64,000 nucleotides of DNA from Arabidopsis thaliana (lineage: Eukaryota > Streptophyta > Magnoliopsida > Brassicales > Brassicaceae). The stretch is from the NCBI RefSeq assembly GCF_000001735.4, contig NC_003071.7, positions 2,863,001 through 2,927,000 on the forward strand, written 5' to 3'. The notes under the pieces were generated by a model that searched no databases, had not been told where the DNA came from, and worked only from the letters and a program-made list of their open reading frames with translations. Shown one piece after another: positions 10,404-21,702 of the stretch; the stretch's first letter is position 1, and each line of letters begins with the position of its first letter. The position numbers were made by a program, and so were the translations under genes.

Positions 10404-12225
10404 TATCTCTAGCTTGCCCTCAAGCAAACAAAAAATCTTAAGTTGAAGGAGAGGTTTAAAGGTGGGGATTCAAAAACCGAAGCATACATATAGAACGGGT
10501 AAGCTCAATGTCCAGGTAGGTAATTCTAGGTTGCAAGATGATAGACCTTTACTTAAAAACGTTAGCCATACTCGTCACAATGCAACCTAACAACCTGCCT
10601 TAATATATTCAAGCATTCTCATCAACCAATTCCCTTGAATATTCATTAAGCACGAACAGTGGATCAAGCAATGCAATGGTTATGAACTCACTTGGTTTCG
10701 GGCTTAGGCTAAGAGACAAAAATGGTCCCTCTATTGATTTGGTCGAGTAACAGGGGACTCTCAGAGAAAAGATTGAGCTTCAGCAGAATGCTAAAGGTAA
10801 AAACCAATGGACACATACAAGAACAGACTCCCATCTACCCAATGATATAGTATGATAGCTCAGAAGATGATCGCAGTCCCACAAATGTCCTAACTCTACC
10901 CTTTTTCTTATTCTTTCTCTCTTTTGGTTCAAGTTCTAAAGGGTTCTTCTTTGAAACGATTCAAGAGTCTAGCGGGTTTGGTTTTATACTTTGAAAATCT
11001 TAAGGCTTTTCTTCTAATTTTAGCACATAGGGCGATTTATCCTTTTTTTGAATCACAATGCCTAACTTCTTTGAATTCCAAACCCTTTACTAGACTAACA
11101 CTTTTTTGTATCCCCCTTAAGAACTCTAAACAATTTTTTTTTCCTTTTCTTTTTATTTTCATTCTCTTTCTCATTCCCATTCAATCCATTCACAATCCCA
11201 ATCCCAAATACAAGTCTCCACCTAGTCCTAGATAACCCAAAAAGCGTGGGCTAGGTCTACATGAAAGACTGCTCTTGTCGGCTCATAGCTAACACGTTAT
11301 ACCAAGCTCAATCGAAAAAGACCTCACAGTCAGACACAAATGATCTTTGGCATAAAATAAGGCTAGGCTAAGGGTATGGGAAACTGCTCTAAAAATGAGA
11401 GACATCTACTTGGATTAACAGAGGGTGGTGAAGTGAATAAGATAATCCAAGTATGTATATGGTAGCCATGAGTTCACAAACAATGCATAGACATGATAAT
11501 TACAAATTCAGTTCAGGTTCTAATAGATAGGGAATGACATCAGATAAGCGAGTTTCGAATCAAAGTAGTATAGTCAAGTTACAAATTAGAAGCAGGGTGC
11601 AGTCTTACTTCAGAGATACAATCGGTTATGCATAGAGAACTAACAACCTGGGCATTGAACTTACTTTATTGAATCAAAACATGCTTATCGGTTTGAAATC
11701 ATCATTATCCCCTATGAAAATGAGCAATCCTAAATGCAAGTACACTATATACAATCGTAAAATGATATGCAATCTACATGACACTCTATTTTTGTGAAAT
11801 AATTTTCTGAAATTCTTTCAAATTTTTATGGTTTTTCTATCCTTAGATGATGCAAAATTTGAAATAAGAAAAGAGAACACAATGTTAAACATGTCTTGAA
11901 CCCTCCTCCAAACTTCAATTACACAATCCCCTGTGTAATAAAAATCTGAAAGAGAATTCAAGACCAAAACAAACAACACAAAAGGAAAATAAAAAGCTAA
12001 TGGTATGTACAATGGTTGAGGTGGTGTTACCTCAGTAATCAGGTGAAGTAGGAGGAGACAAAATCATCCATACTCTCCTTTGTATAACTCCAAGGAACGG
12101 GTTATGCTGAACTTGGATAGCTGGATGCTCGACCCTTTTCTCGGGTTGTTGATCGAGTGGCCCCTCAAGTGGTGCGGTAGAGTGGCTTACTCCAGCATCT
12201 GATTTCCTTGTTCTTCTTCGCTTTT
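10404..12225. other. Athila internal non-coding region
   Basis: About 1.8 kb between ORF1 and the polypurine tract. It has no coherent frame in the element's direction. Long 3' non-coding stretches are common in Athila elements. Confidence 0.5.
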
Positions 12226-13780
12226 TCAACTTGCTCCTCTTTTCCTTTCTCTAGGTTTGAAGGATGATTGCCTTGGTGGTGAAGGTGCAGCATGGTGTTC
12301 CCTCGGCTCATATGACGACTGTCTTGGTGGTGAAGGCGGATCGAAATGCATAGGTTCATGACGAGTGGATCCGCTTCTCCCAAAAGGCATGTTATGTGGC
12401 ATTGTTGTAGTTGAAGAAGAACAGTTGATCTTGAGTTGGAGATTGTTAAACTTCTTGTTGAGTGTCGCGAGAGCCTTGTTGTGGAACTTACACCAGCTCT
12501 GGAGGAAACCAAGGCGCTTGTGAATTTCCTTTGAGTCTTTACTTTGACTCGGTGCGGAGTACTCCTCAAAGTAAAATTGTTGTGTTGCGTAAGACACGTC
12601 CATAGGTTCTGCCTCATTATCTGAATGATGGATTGGGGTCTCATCATTATTCATTCCTTCCATCGGCACAAGTTCATCACCTGAAAAATAGAGGTTCTCT
12701 AATGGTGGACAAAACTCAATGTTGCCACCATCTCTAATCGAAGTGGAAGCGGGATTTGGGAGGAGAAAAATATATTGTCCTGCTGTGGGGTGATCGAACC
12801 TATACTTATATAGGTCATTCTTCTGCTGCGACCAAAAACTCTTGGAATTGATAAGGTGTTGCATATCAATCCATCTCGGGGGAATCGGCTTTAAATGTAG
12901 AGGTACATTGCAAGCTCTCAGAATTAGTGTCACAACTCCTCCCACAACCATTCTTCCTGGTTTCTTAAGTCCCTTAGCCCATCCTCTGTAACTTAGCAGG
13001 TGCTTGATTAGGTAGAATGAGACCGAAGCGTTAGTCTGATCTCCAGCTAGAACTATACCATATGATGCTAAACCAAGCAGCTCTTGTAGAGCTGTCTCCA
13101 TCAACTCTAGTTCTCCATTGACAAAGGTTTCATTCCTCTCTCTTGCAAATAGCGTACTAGCTAAGGACCTATGAAAATATCTAACCACCAGACTCCTTAT
13201 TCCGTTGCTCTTGGTCCTAAAGGATGAAAATCCATGTTTAGACCCAAGTGTGGCCCAGAATGACTAAAGCTCTCTCTTGTCAAAACGATGACTCGTGTCT
13301 TTTCCGCTTAGAAATCCATACATCAGCTCGAGATGCTCGATTGGAAGCCGATACTCTACGTCATACACACAGAACTCCAAGTATCCCAAACTTCCGTCTG
13401 GCCTGATTTCATCGTCCTTTGACTCTCCATATAAGAACAATTCCACGGATGAAAGAAACTGGATGGTCTCTTCCTCATACCCCTCCATTGGCCGAAACAT
13501 GTGAATATTGAGGTTGCACTGCTTAAACATATAGTCTGCATCATCATAGATGTCGAGTCTCTCCATGGTCTCGGGATGAGGGTATCGAGTTCCTAAAAAC
13601 ACATTGCGCTTCAGCAGCTTGTAGTACTCGTTTCGAGTTGCACACTTTTCTTATTCCAAATCATCACTGCCTCCTTTCTCTATTTGATCATCTTCCTCTG
13701 GTGAAGCCATTTCTTCCTCGGAGTTTTCATCTACCAGTTCCAACCTCCTCTCCACGGGCTTCTTTCCTCGAGTGATATCT
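12226..13780 (-). pseudogene. Athila ORF1-type protein (env-position ORF), disrupted
   Basis: One minus-strand frame runs from about 13,780 to a stop at 12,226 with in-frame stops at 13,264 and near 13,650. It reads RNEYYKLLKRNVFLGTRYPH, ...YEEETIQFLSSVELFLYG, ...VEYRLPIEHLELMYGFLSG, ...SLASTLFARERNETFVNGEL, ...PPRWIDMQHLINSKSFW and a Pro/Ser/Arg-rich tail with two PPSPPRQSS-type repeats. This matches the plant ATHILA ORF-1 family found downstream of pol in Athila elements, whose role is unknown. The acidic N-terminal stretch (ENSEEEMASPEEDD) lies upstream in the same frame. Confidence 0.8.
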
Positions 13781-14660
13781 GCCTTGTTCCTCGAGAATTC
13801 CTTTACAGAGGGCTGAAAGTTTTTCTTCTTGCATCACTTCCTCCTCTTGGCTCGATTCACTGTGATCGGTTTCGAAACTTGCTTGTTCTCTCCTGCTCAA
13901 CCCCAAGGGTGATGGTTCAGAAGGTACTCGAGCTGCTGCATGCGAAGAAGGTGTTGGATACCTCTTCTATGGGGAGAGAGCATTGTTTCGAATCCTTGAC
14001 AAAGCGAGCGCTTGTTCGTCATCAAGAACAAAAGTGGGAGAAACTCAAAACCAAAATTCAGTAGGTTAGGAGATGGAATGATGGAGGAAACAAATGAATT
14101 GCGAAAAGTTTTTGATAAGAAAGGGAAGTGAAGGAGATAAAGAGAGAATTGTAAGGATTCGAGATTGCTTTGGTATGGGAGGTGAAGAGATGAGGTTGTT
14201 GAGTTCGGGAATTGCAATGGGGGGACCAAAGTGAATATGGGGGGGCAAGAAGACAAAGGTACACCAGCTTTTCAATGGAGGCGGGTCACGAGGCGTTGGT
14301 GTCTACAAAGAGGGTGTCTTTGGTTTCTTCACTCGATCGGACGGTGAGAAATGCTCCATCTTTAATCACTCGATCAAACGGATCAGAATGAATTGCAAGA
14401 AATCACTCGATCAAACGGTGGTGATGCTTCTCTCATTTGGTCATTCAAATCAACGGCTCAAAACACTCCTCCTCATTCTACTCGATCAACGGTTGAGATC
14501 TTTCTCGACTTGGTTTGAATTTACTCGACCGTTGACTCCATAATGATCAATGAAATAAACTTGAAACACTTAAACAAAAACATCAAAAATAACAAGGAAA
14601 ATATATAGTTATGTACATGGATAGACATGGGACTTCCTCCCAAGTGAGCTTGTTTTAAGT
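13781..14660. other. Athila internal spacer with repeated CTCGATCA motifs
   Basis: Mostly non-coding. Between 14,320 and 14,540 the motif (A)CTCGATC(A/G) recurs, for example at about 14,330, 14,368, 14,403 and 14,480, followed by variants of AACGG. The same TCGAGT/ACTCGA motif recurs in both LTRs. Fragments of low-quality frame at 13,897-14,275 may be decayed 5' ORF1 sequence. Confidence 0.5.
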
Positions 14661-15002
14661 CACTAAGCTTGACTCTTATAGAGCTTAGTCAGAAAAGAGG
14701 TTGAAGAGAGGAACAGAGAAGTCCTCATCTTCAATGGTTGAATTTTCAGTGCTTGAATCATACTATGCATCCTCTCTTGAGATATGGTAGGATGAGTACT
14801 CATTTGATTTTTCTTAAAAGTAGGCTTCTTTCTGATCAGCAGAGTAGTCTTCTTCTTCTGAACCAGGCTCCTTTGACCAATCCTCAATTTCAAAGTTGGG
14901 GTAGTCCTTGACCATTTCTTGAAGTTCAAGAATGGTGCTATTTAACTCTTCCATCTTATGAGTTAACCTTCCAATTGTATCCTCCTGAGCCTTATATCCA
15001 AC

Positions 15003-15923
15003 CTAGAGCTCTAGGAGTTCTTCAGCAACAGAATCATGAATCAAGAGTTCTTCTTCAGCAGAGGGGTTGGTGGTTGGTTTAGGTACTCTTGGAGAATAAG
15101 TCGGAATAGGGATTTCCTCCTCACTCATCAACTTGCTCTCTAGGCTTCTTTCCTCTAAGTGAACTCCTTTCTGGTCTTGTGGTGCAAACCATTCTGTTGT
15201 GAAATCTTCGTCCTCCTTGATAGCTAGTGCAGTTTCCATCTTCTTTGGATCAATAGTATTTGCAAACTTTTTAACTCTTTTTTGAAATATCCATAGTTGA
15301 TCTTTCAGCTTCATCACCCTTGAAGATAATCCCTCTATGACTCTGCTTTGCCATTTAAATTTTTTTCTCATCTCATACCAGTCATCTTCTGTAGGATCTT
15401 CAGTCTGAGCTAACCTTTCTATTGCTCTCTTCTTATGGTCAAAAGTTCTCTTCAGCTTGCTGAGTTGAGAAGTATAGTTAACTCTTGGTGGGGTTTCTGT
15501 TTCTGTTTCTTCATCATTATCCATGTCCTGAATCCCAAAACTCTGACCTACTGTTGTTGATTTCCCTGAAGCTTCTCTGATGTCGAACTTCATCTTGATG
15601 CCTTTTTCAAGGTTCAGATTAATTTTTCCATTCCTGACATCTATGACTGCTCCAGCTGAAGCTAAGAATGGTCTGCCTAGGATCAGGGGATCCTTGCCTT
15701 CTTCATCCACGTCCAATACCACAAAATCTGTAGGTATCTCAACATTTCCAATCTTGACAGGCAGATTTTCTATTAGACCATGAGGATGTGCAACAGAACC
15801 ATCAGCTAAGAGTAAAGCTAAGTTGCAGAACTTGTATTCCATGATCCGTAGCCTTTTAGCTGTAGAGAGAGGCATAAGGCTAAAAGATGCTCCCAAATCA
15901 CAAAGGCACCTATTGAATGTCAA
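15003..15923 (-). CDS. Athila aspartic protease region
   Basis: A 306-codon frame reads TFNRCLCDLGASFSLMP near its start: the retropepsin active-site motif D-(S/T)-G-A is here DLGAS, so the T/S after Asp is L, as in many Athila copies. The flap and third motif follow: FVVLDVDEEGKDPLILGRPF and AGAVIDVRNGKI. The C-terminal half is basic/acidic linker (KLKRTFDHKKRAIERLA, KFKWQSRVIEGLSSRVMKL). Protease normally cleaves the Gag-Pol polyprotein. Gag lies upstream in other frames, and the RT expected downstream is absent. The frame remains open to 15,003, longer than expected for neutral decay of a very old copy. Confidence 0.8.
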   Translation of the reverse strand: MTFNRCLCDLGASFSLMPLSTAKRLRIMEYKFCNLALLLADGSVAHPHGLIENLPVKIGNVEIPTDFVVLDVDEEGKDPLILGRPFLASAGAVIDVRNGKINLNLEKGIKMKFDIREASGKSTTVGQSFGIQDMDNDEETETETPPRVNYTSQLSKLKRTFDHKKRAIERLAQTEDPTEDDWYEMRKKFKWQSRVIEGLSSRVMKLKDQLWIFQKRVKKFANTIDPKKMETALAIKEDEDFTTEWFAPQDQKGVHLEERSLESKLMSEEEIPIPTYSPRVPKPTTNPSAEEELLIHDSVAEELLEL

Positions 15924-16056
15924 TGGTCTTAGAGAGCATGGTAGAGTGAATGAAACTGGATCATCAAGCTTTTCTTGGATGACTTTCTTCTTGTATGTTT
16001 CTTGGGTGGAGGCACTGCTAATGGTGAGTATTCAGCAAAGGTGTGTGCTCTATAAT

Positions 16057-17662
16057 CTAGTTGAATTGTTGGGTGGCAGGTGCAGCAATTTGAGTTGAAT
16101 CCCCCCCCCCTTCTTGAACCATACTGTCCTCAGTATTGAGGGTTTGATGACTTGGTGGGGACTCATCTTCTTGGTGGATGGTGATAGCATTAGCAGTAGC
16201 ATAGTCCTTAGGATTATGGACTGCTTTCCCTGGAAGTTGTTGAGGATGCTTCGGAGCAGAGGTTGATGCAAATTGACTCTCCACATACTTGATTTTTGAA
16301 TTCAGAGCTTCGAACTTGACATTTAGATCATTGTAAGAACGATCGATCTTGTTGTGTAATTCAGCTATCTTCTTGTCAAAAGCCATAGCTCCAGTAGCTT
16401 TTCCTTGAATGATCTGTTGAATAAGTTGCCCAATTTCAGGATCTTGAGCTGGTGGGGCTTGTTGTGGATTCTGCTGTTGGTAGTCTCCATTAAACTGTTG
16501 TTTAGGGACATAACCTTGGTTGTACTGAACAAAAGTCTTGGGAATGATTCTGTTGTGGTGGATACACTTGATCTTGGGGGTTAGCTACATTGGTGCTTCT
16601 GTAGGAGAGGTTTGGGTTGGGCTTGTAGTTGTTGTACCCCTTGTTGAACCCTCCTTGGTTCTGGATGTAACACAGCCCTTCAGTTTGCCCCCCTTCTTGC
16701 ATTTGGAAGTTCTCTTCATCAGTGATATAGTGTATATGCTTCTGCTGAGGCAGCAACACCTTGTCTAGCTTTTCATTCAGAGCCTTGATATCCTTGCTCT
16801 GTTTATCCTCACTACCTCCAATTCCTCTTACTGAGCGATCATAGTCTTCATTGTAGCACCCATCAGATTGTGCTAGATTTTTGACCAACTCCCATCCTTC
16901 TGCTACATCCTTGTTCAGGAAGTTTCCATTTGAGGGAGTGTCGAGAAGCATTCTGATCTTTGGTAAAGCTCCTCTGTAGAGTGTGCTCAATAATGAAGCT
17001 TTCTTGAAACCGTGATGGAGGCACTGAGTGGTGTAGCTTTTCAACCTCTCCCAAGCTTCACAGAAAGTTTCATTGTTTTACTGTGTGAAGCCTGAGATCT
17101 CGTTCCTCAATCTAGGGGTGCGAGCGTTAGAGAAGAACTTGGCAAGAAAAGCTTTCTTACAATCATCCCAAGAGTTGATGGAGTCTAGGGGTAGAGTCTT
17201 CTCCCAGTGGTGTGCCTTGTCTCCCAAAGAGAAGGGAAATAGTCTGAGCTTAAACATATCCTCAGTGACACCATTGATCTTGGTAAAGCCACAGAGCCTA
17301 TCAAAGCTGTCAAGGTGGTCCATGGGCTCTTCCATAGGTAAACCATGAAACTTGTTTCCTTGGATCATTGAGTTGAGACCACTCTTGATCTCAAAGTTTT
17401 TGTTCTGAACTGGTGGAGGCACTATCCCTTGTCTTTGGTGATGATTCCTTGGGGCATCACCAGCACCAATGTTTCATGGTTGATCAACATTAGGTGGGTC
17501 TTGAACATCAACTACTCTGTTCTGTTGATCCATAGCAGCTGGTCTTTGCTGATCACATGCTGCCTTTGCTTTGGTTTCTTGTAACTCACGAGCTATTCTG
17601 TCAATTCTGTCTCTGAATGGTAGTAGGTGTGCAGAACCTTTGGACCGAGTTTGCATGCACAA
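16057..17662 (-). pseudogene. Athila gag, with two stops and a frameshift
   Basis: The frame starts MCMQTRSKGSAHLLPFRDRI at 17,662 and continues in one phase to 16,502, broken only by stops at 17,474 and 17,078. It holds the Ty3/gypsy Retrotrans_gag core: [74 protein letters not shown] and [18 protein letters not shown]. After 16,502 a different phase (16,386-16,057) carries a coiled-coil-like [17 protein letters not shown] segment. A run of ten C residues at 16,100-16,109 is a likely site of one frameshift. Gag would form the particle; this copy cannot make it. Confidence 0.85.
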
Positions 17663-17780
17663 AGATTAGTACCAATACCACAAAAACAAGCAGACGAAAT
17701 GATGAGTTTGTAACTTGATAAATGTAAAAGAACATAATCTTAACTTTTTCTGATATCTTGAATGTAACAATGTAACAATG

Positions 17781-17798
17781 AATTGGCAACTGCGCCAA
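17781..17798 (-). other. Athila primer-binding site
   Basis: Minus-strand TTTGGCGCAGTTGCCAATT directly follows the 5' LTR end (TTATCA). It resembles the usual Athila PBS beginning TGGCGCCGTTGCC, with substitutions. Confidence 0.8.
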
Positions 17799-17800
17799 AT

Positions 17801-19410
17801 TGATAAGCAGGTTTTTTAGGCCTACTTATTTGCTGAAGGGTGTGAGGTTCAGTTCAATTCCCCTACAAACACTAACATGTCGATGCAGCTATAGTGGGTG
17901 TCAATCCAGTCCACTGTTATTGCTAGCAATCAAGATGTGTACATAAGCAACTAAGTCAAGCCAGATTATAATGATGGTGGGTTTCTAGTAACAATCCTAG
18001 GTCAAGATTCAAACACGAAAATGAGAACTTTAAGAGCCCTACTCGATCATTGGGTCGTGTAGAACCAACAGGCAACAAAATTAAGTAACTAAAATGCAAT
18101 CAACAAAGGATACAAATAACAGGTAAATAAAAGTGCAATCAACAGGGGATACAAATAAATCTAATAGAAGTTCTAAGGATGGATTCATTGATAAGGGCAA
18201 CTCTCGGGTTCATCAGATGGCTAACAGGTGAAAGGTAGATACCCTTGACGATAGATTCAAAAACTGGGTCAATCCACTGTCGTGACAAAGACCGCCATAA
18301 CACTACCACTTCCTAATCTCAACTGTCGTTGATGAAACATAGAAGAGCAGGGTTTAAGAAACAATCTACCAAAGCCAATAAGCAGACAAGCCAATGTCTT
18401 GGTCGAGTCTACAAATATCTGGAATTCGTAGATCAGACATCCATTTGAACGTCTTTTGGATGCTAGACGTCTATGATCGAATCTCCACATTAGCCAGCAA
18501 AAACCGCATAGGGGCCAAGCGAATCCAGAAGGGTTCTAACCTAATCTTAACCACCTAACTAACGTAGAGATTACCCTAATCTAATCCATCCTCAAGAACC
18601 CTAATCACTACTCAAGCAACATTCTCAAGAACACAAACCCAAAATTTACTCAAATCATATCAAAACGTAGATCTAAACAAGCTAAACAACTTTACTAAAA
18701 CAACTAAATGCAAAATCAAAATATATTAAGAGTAATTAAGTTTTCAAGATTTATAAAGACAAAGAAAAACTAAAGGATAAATGCTAGATCCTTTGGACAA
18801 ATCCCAAAGTTATATATTTATAGTAAAATGTTGAAACCCTAGATTCACTAGAAGAAAAGAGACTTGAGGCGGTTTGGGCGGATGCTCGATCTTGGGGATC
18901 GAGTAAAGGGGGTGCTGCAAAGTTTGCGCCTTTGTGTCTATGCTCTGATCAATTGGTCGAGTAGATGATTCTTCCTCTCCTATCTGTATGCTCAGATGTC
19001 TGGTTGAGTGGGGAATGAGGAGGATCCGAAGTTGCTTTGATAGATCAACAAGTCTTGTAGAGTTGGTCACCCTTGGTCGAGTAAATGGGTCGAGTAGAGG
19101 ATCGAGTAGGAGGGGCGAGTAGATCAATCTGCTGCTTCTACTGAGGCTGCCTTGATCGAGTAAGAGGGTCGAGTGAACTGCAACCTCCTCTGTAGCTGCC
19201 TGGATCGAGTAAAGAGGTTAAGTAGAATTCTTTTAAGCTTCTTCTGCACCTGAAAACACACCAAAACATGCAAGTGTATGCAAGATGATCCTAAATGCCT
19301 AAGTATGCAAAATAAGCTAAAATGGTGCAAAATGATATGATACAATGAGCAAATGCAAAGCTAAATGATGATAAACGCACACCTAAAATGAGTAAAATAC
19401 AGTGTTATCA
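17801..19410 (-). repeat. Athila 5' LTR
   Basis: Plus-strand ends TGATAAGCAG (17,801) and GTGTTATCA (19,410) form the intact TGATAA/TTATCA inverted termini. It contains about ten TCGAGT(A) motifs clustered at 18,880-19,225. Confidence 0.92.
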
Positions 19411-19690
19411 TAGTGACTCTATTGGCTTTAAACCCATTCTCCTCAAAGTGAATAAGATTTGCTTTTTTGGTAGGCCTTTAATTAAAGGATCAACCAAGGT
19501 TTCCTTTGATCTAATATAATCCAATGCTATCACCCCACTGGAACGCATTTGTCGTATGTAGCATGTCTCCTTCGAATATGCCTTAACTTGTCATTGAAAT
19601 TTTTATTCTTCGCTATGTTTAAGGCTGTCATATTATCAAAATGGATACATAGTACAGTTAACGGCTTTGACCATAGTGGAATATCTTAAA
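19411..19690 (-). pseudogene. Old copia element remnant, RNase H end (right half of a split copy)
   Basis: Minus-strand frames read FDNMTALNIAKNKNFNDKLR and then, after a frameshift, RQMRSSGVIALDYIRSKETL, VDPLIKGLPKKQILFTLRRM, GLKPIE. This is the copia RNase H end (usual form: HIRRRH...LL-SG-I-(I/L)D(Y/F)-(K/R)SK(D/E)N-ADPLTKGL, GMGLKP). It is interrupted by the Athila insertion precisely after the LKPIE segment and resumes at 8822. Confidence 0.8.
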
Positions 19691-19737
19691 TAAAATTCTT
19701 CAGCCATTTTACTTTTTCTAAAGTACTATCTTGTGGA

Positions 19738-20240
19738 TGTCAGATTCGCACACTCATTTATTAATTTATTTATGGGACTAAAAACACTCAAAACCAAAAT
19801 ATAATGTAAATGCGATAAACAAAAACTATGAATAATGTTTGAAAAGAACGAATAAGAATAGTGATAGTAGTAGATCTTGTAATCAAGAAAAATGCATATG
19901 TCCCCAATGTACTTGGGGGCTCTATATTTATACAATATGATTTACAATTATTGACCATTAACCATCATGAATTCTCTTTAATATGTCCGTTTCGATTTCT
20001 AAATTAATGTCTTAACGTCTCTATTTGAATTCTTGTAGCCTCTTTATAGACTTCTCGACATTCGGCCCATTACCCATTCTCAAACTGCTGCCTCTTTCCC
20101 TGAAGTCTTCACTTCGTGGGATTGAGAATATCACTTCGGTTCGGTATTAAATCTCAGTTGACTTTCCCTCTCGTTCACCTTATGCTTACGTGGCAATCTT
20201 CGGTTTGGTTCAAACTTGGGTTCAGGATCCGACACTAACA
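19738..20240 (-). mobile_element. Gypsy-type LTR, minus-oriented (3' LTR of a Tat-like remnant)
   Basis: Plus-strand ends TGTCAGATTCG (19,738) and GACACTAACA (20,240) form TG...CA termini with TGT(C/T)AG / CTAACA-type inverted ends. On the minus strand it starts TGTTAGTGTCGGATCC and has a TATA box (GTATAAATATAG) near 19,923-19,936, followed by GAGCCCCCAAG. Outside its right end, minus-strand ACTTGGGGAGCTAAT resembles a polypurine tract, so the element body should lie to the right in minus orientation. The flanking 5-mers differ, so one side has been lost or rearranged. Confidence 0.6.
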
Positions 20241-20255
20241 ATTAGCTCCCCAAGT
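20241..20255 (-). other. Possible polypurine tract
   Basis: Minus-strand ACTTGGGGAGCTAAT abuts the LTR end. This is what fixes the LTR as a 3' LTR of a leftward element. Confidence 0.4.
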
Positions 20256-20384
20256 CTTCTGAGCTGACACGCCAGTTTGAGGACTTTATTTCCTTAATGA
20301 CGAATATTGCACAACACGATCTCCAATTTCCCGCCTTTTTAGCCATCAATTCCCTTTATTTTTGGACTACCCATATTTACACAC

Positions 20385-20700
20385 ATGACATCAATTCCCT
20401 CTTCCACTTCTCACACGACTCTAGAGGCGGTTTCATTCTCAGCCACAAGTTTGTATAAGGTATATATTTATTCTTCTTTCTCTTATGTGTTTTTACCTTG
20501 TTTTTTTTCTCTTCAAGACAAAAATTCGAATATTTTTATTCTTTCTACTACTCATGAAATTATGAACCCTTCATATCCGACAAGAAGCCTTGACTCCTCA
20601 GCCAAAAGGCCCAACTCACTTCCGATGACGAGAACCCTCCTCGCTGGTTTGTCAACTGCTCTACTAACCCAAACAACATAGCTAGTCCTCATTATACATC
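20385..20700 (+). pseudogene. 5' part of the antisense coiled-coil ORF of the gypsy remnant
   Basis: An ATG at 20,385 opens MTSIPSSTSHTTLEAVSFSA, ending TSLYK at a GT-type junction (AAG|GTATAT, 20,459), followed by a pyrimidine-rich stretch with possible AG acceptors. Downstream, plus-frame pieces such as PENYRLGYFWFTRSILRDAY (about 20,800-20,855) resemble the conserved N-terminal region of plant transposon-associated proteins. Decay and probable introns prevent a continuous model. It runs opposite to the LTR. Confidence 0.35.
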
Positions 20701-21702
20701 AGGGTGTACCCTTCAGTCTCTTGACTAGCTCTCTTGGTTATGTCGGATTCTGACTAAGTTTATTCAAGAATCCAAACACTCTTTTCCTACCGAATCGCCA
20801 GAGAACTATCGCCTGGGGTACTTCTGGTTTACTAGATCTATTTTAAGGGATGCATACTGACCTTCCTGCATGTTCCCAAATCGTTTGTCTAATTCCTTGG
20901 AATCATCACTGCGGTAGCCGAAGCTAGGTATATCATAGCTTCCTTTGGGTTGTTCGAAGGTGGTTCTTGTTCCATAGAAATCCCTAAAAGGTAAAAAATT
21001 TGTTTTTTTTTCTTTTTTTTTTTCTTTTTGACGAATGCTTCCTTCACCTTCTTAGAGTCCCTGATTCCCTCAGGGATGGAGACAGAAGGGAACATATTTA
21101 GAAGCTTCAAGATCCGTAAGGGGCTTACTTTCGGGGTTTGAAAAGTGGCGTCCCGAGCTCTGTGAACGCTTCTTGCTTCATGCTTATCATTCATCCAAGG
21201 TTAGATACATCTCGACCTCTGTTCTTTAACGGTTTTATCTTCATAACAATAATGCATTTTAAACGCCTACCCATACACTCGCTGTTATTTTTTTAAGGCC
21301 AATGAAATCATCAACGATATGATCGAATACTATGAGGGCCTTCTTCAAGACAAGGAAATCGAGCTGGACAATAGGAACAAGAAATTCTCTTCTCTTGACA
21401 AGGACCACCAAACCTTATCTGACTCTTTGAAGAAGAACCAAGAAAAGATCAAACACGTCGATCTCGTTGAAGATGAGCTATCAAGGGTAAACGAGGAGTT
21501 TTATACCTACTATTGGAGCGTCAACGACTTGCAAAGAGATTGGTTAGATGCTAGGGATGAAACTTCTCACTTTGAGGAAGAGGCTCGAACTTCCACAAAC
21601 AACCTGGAGGAACTGAATTTGAAGTACCAGTCATTGGTCAAGTTCATGGAGCGTGATTTGGCAAAATCTGCCACAAAAGCTAGGAAGGGAGTTAAGGGTC
21701 GT

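Larger units (their letters stand above)
8823..19410 (-). mobile_element. Athila-type Ty3/gypsy LTR retrotransposon, pol-deleted
   Basis: The element is transcribed leftward: 5' LTR 17,801-19,410, primer-binding site, gag (17,662 to about 16,050), protease (15,923-15,003), Athila ORF1-like frame (about 13,780-12,226), purine tract and 3' LTR 8823-10,390. The flanking 5-mers are TGGTG (8818-8822) and TAGTG (19,411-19,415), a target duplication with one mismatch. The LTRs are visibly very similar but carry scattered substitutions and an indel of roughly 35-40 bp near 18,595-18,635. There is no reverse transcriptase, RNase H or integrase: the protease is followed after about 1.3 kb by ORF1. Several stops and frameshifts disrupt gag and ORF1. 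It is non-autonomous and inserted in an older copia copy. Confidence 0.92.

Noticed and set aside
13879..14275. Several overlapping short frames in the Athila interior
   Set aside because: They overlap on both strands, have no domain and sit in a non-coding or decayed part of the element.
20889..21194. Minus-strand 101-codon frame with a poly-Lys run
   Set aside because: The Lys run comes from an A/T homopolymer, and the plus-strand coiled-coil ORF explains the neighbouring composition better.
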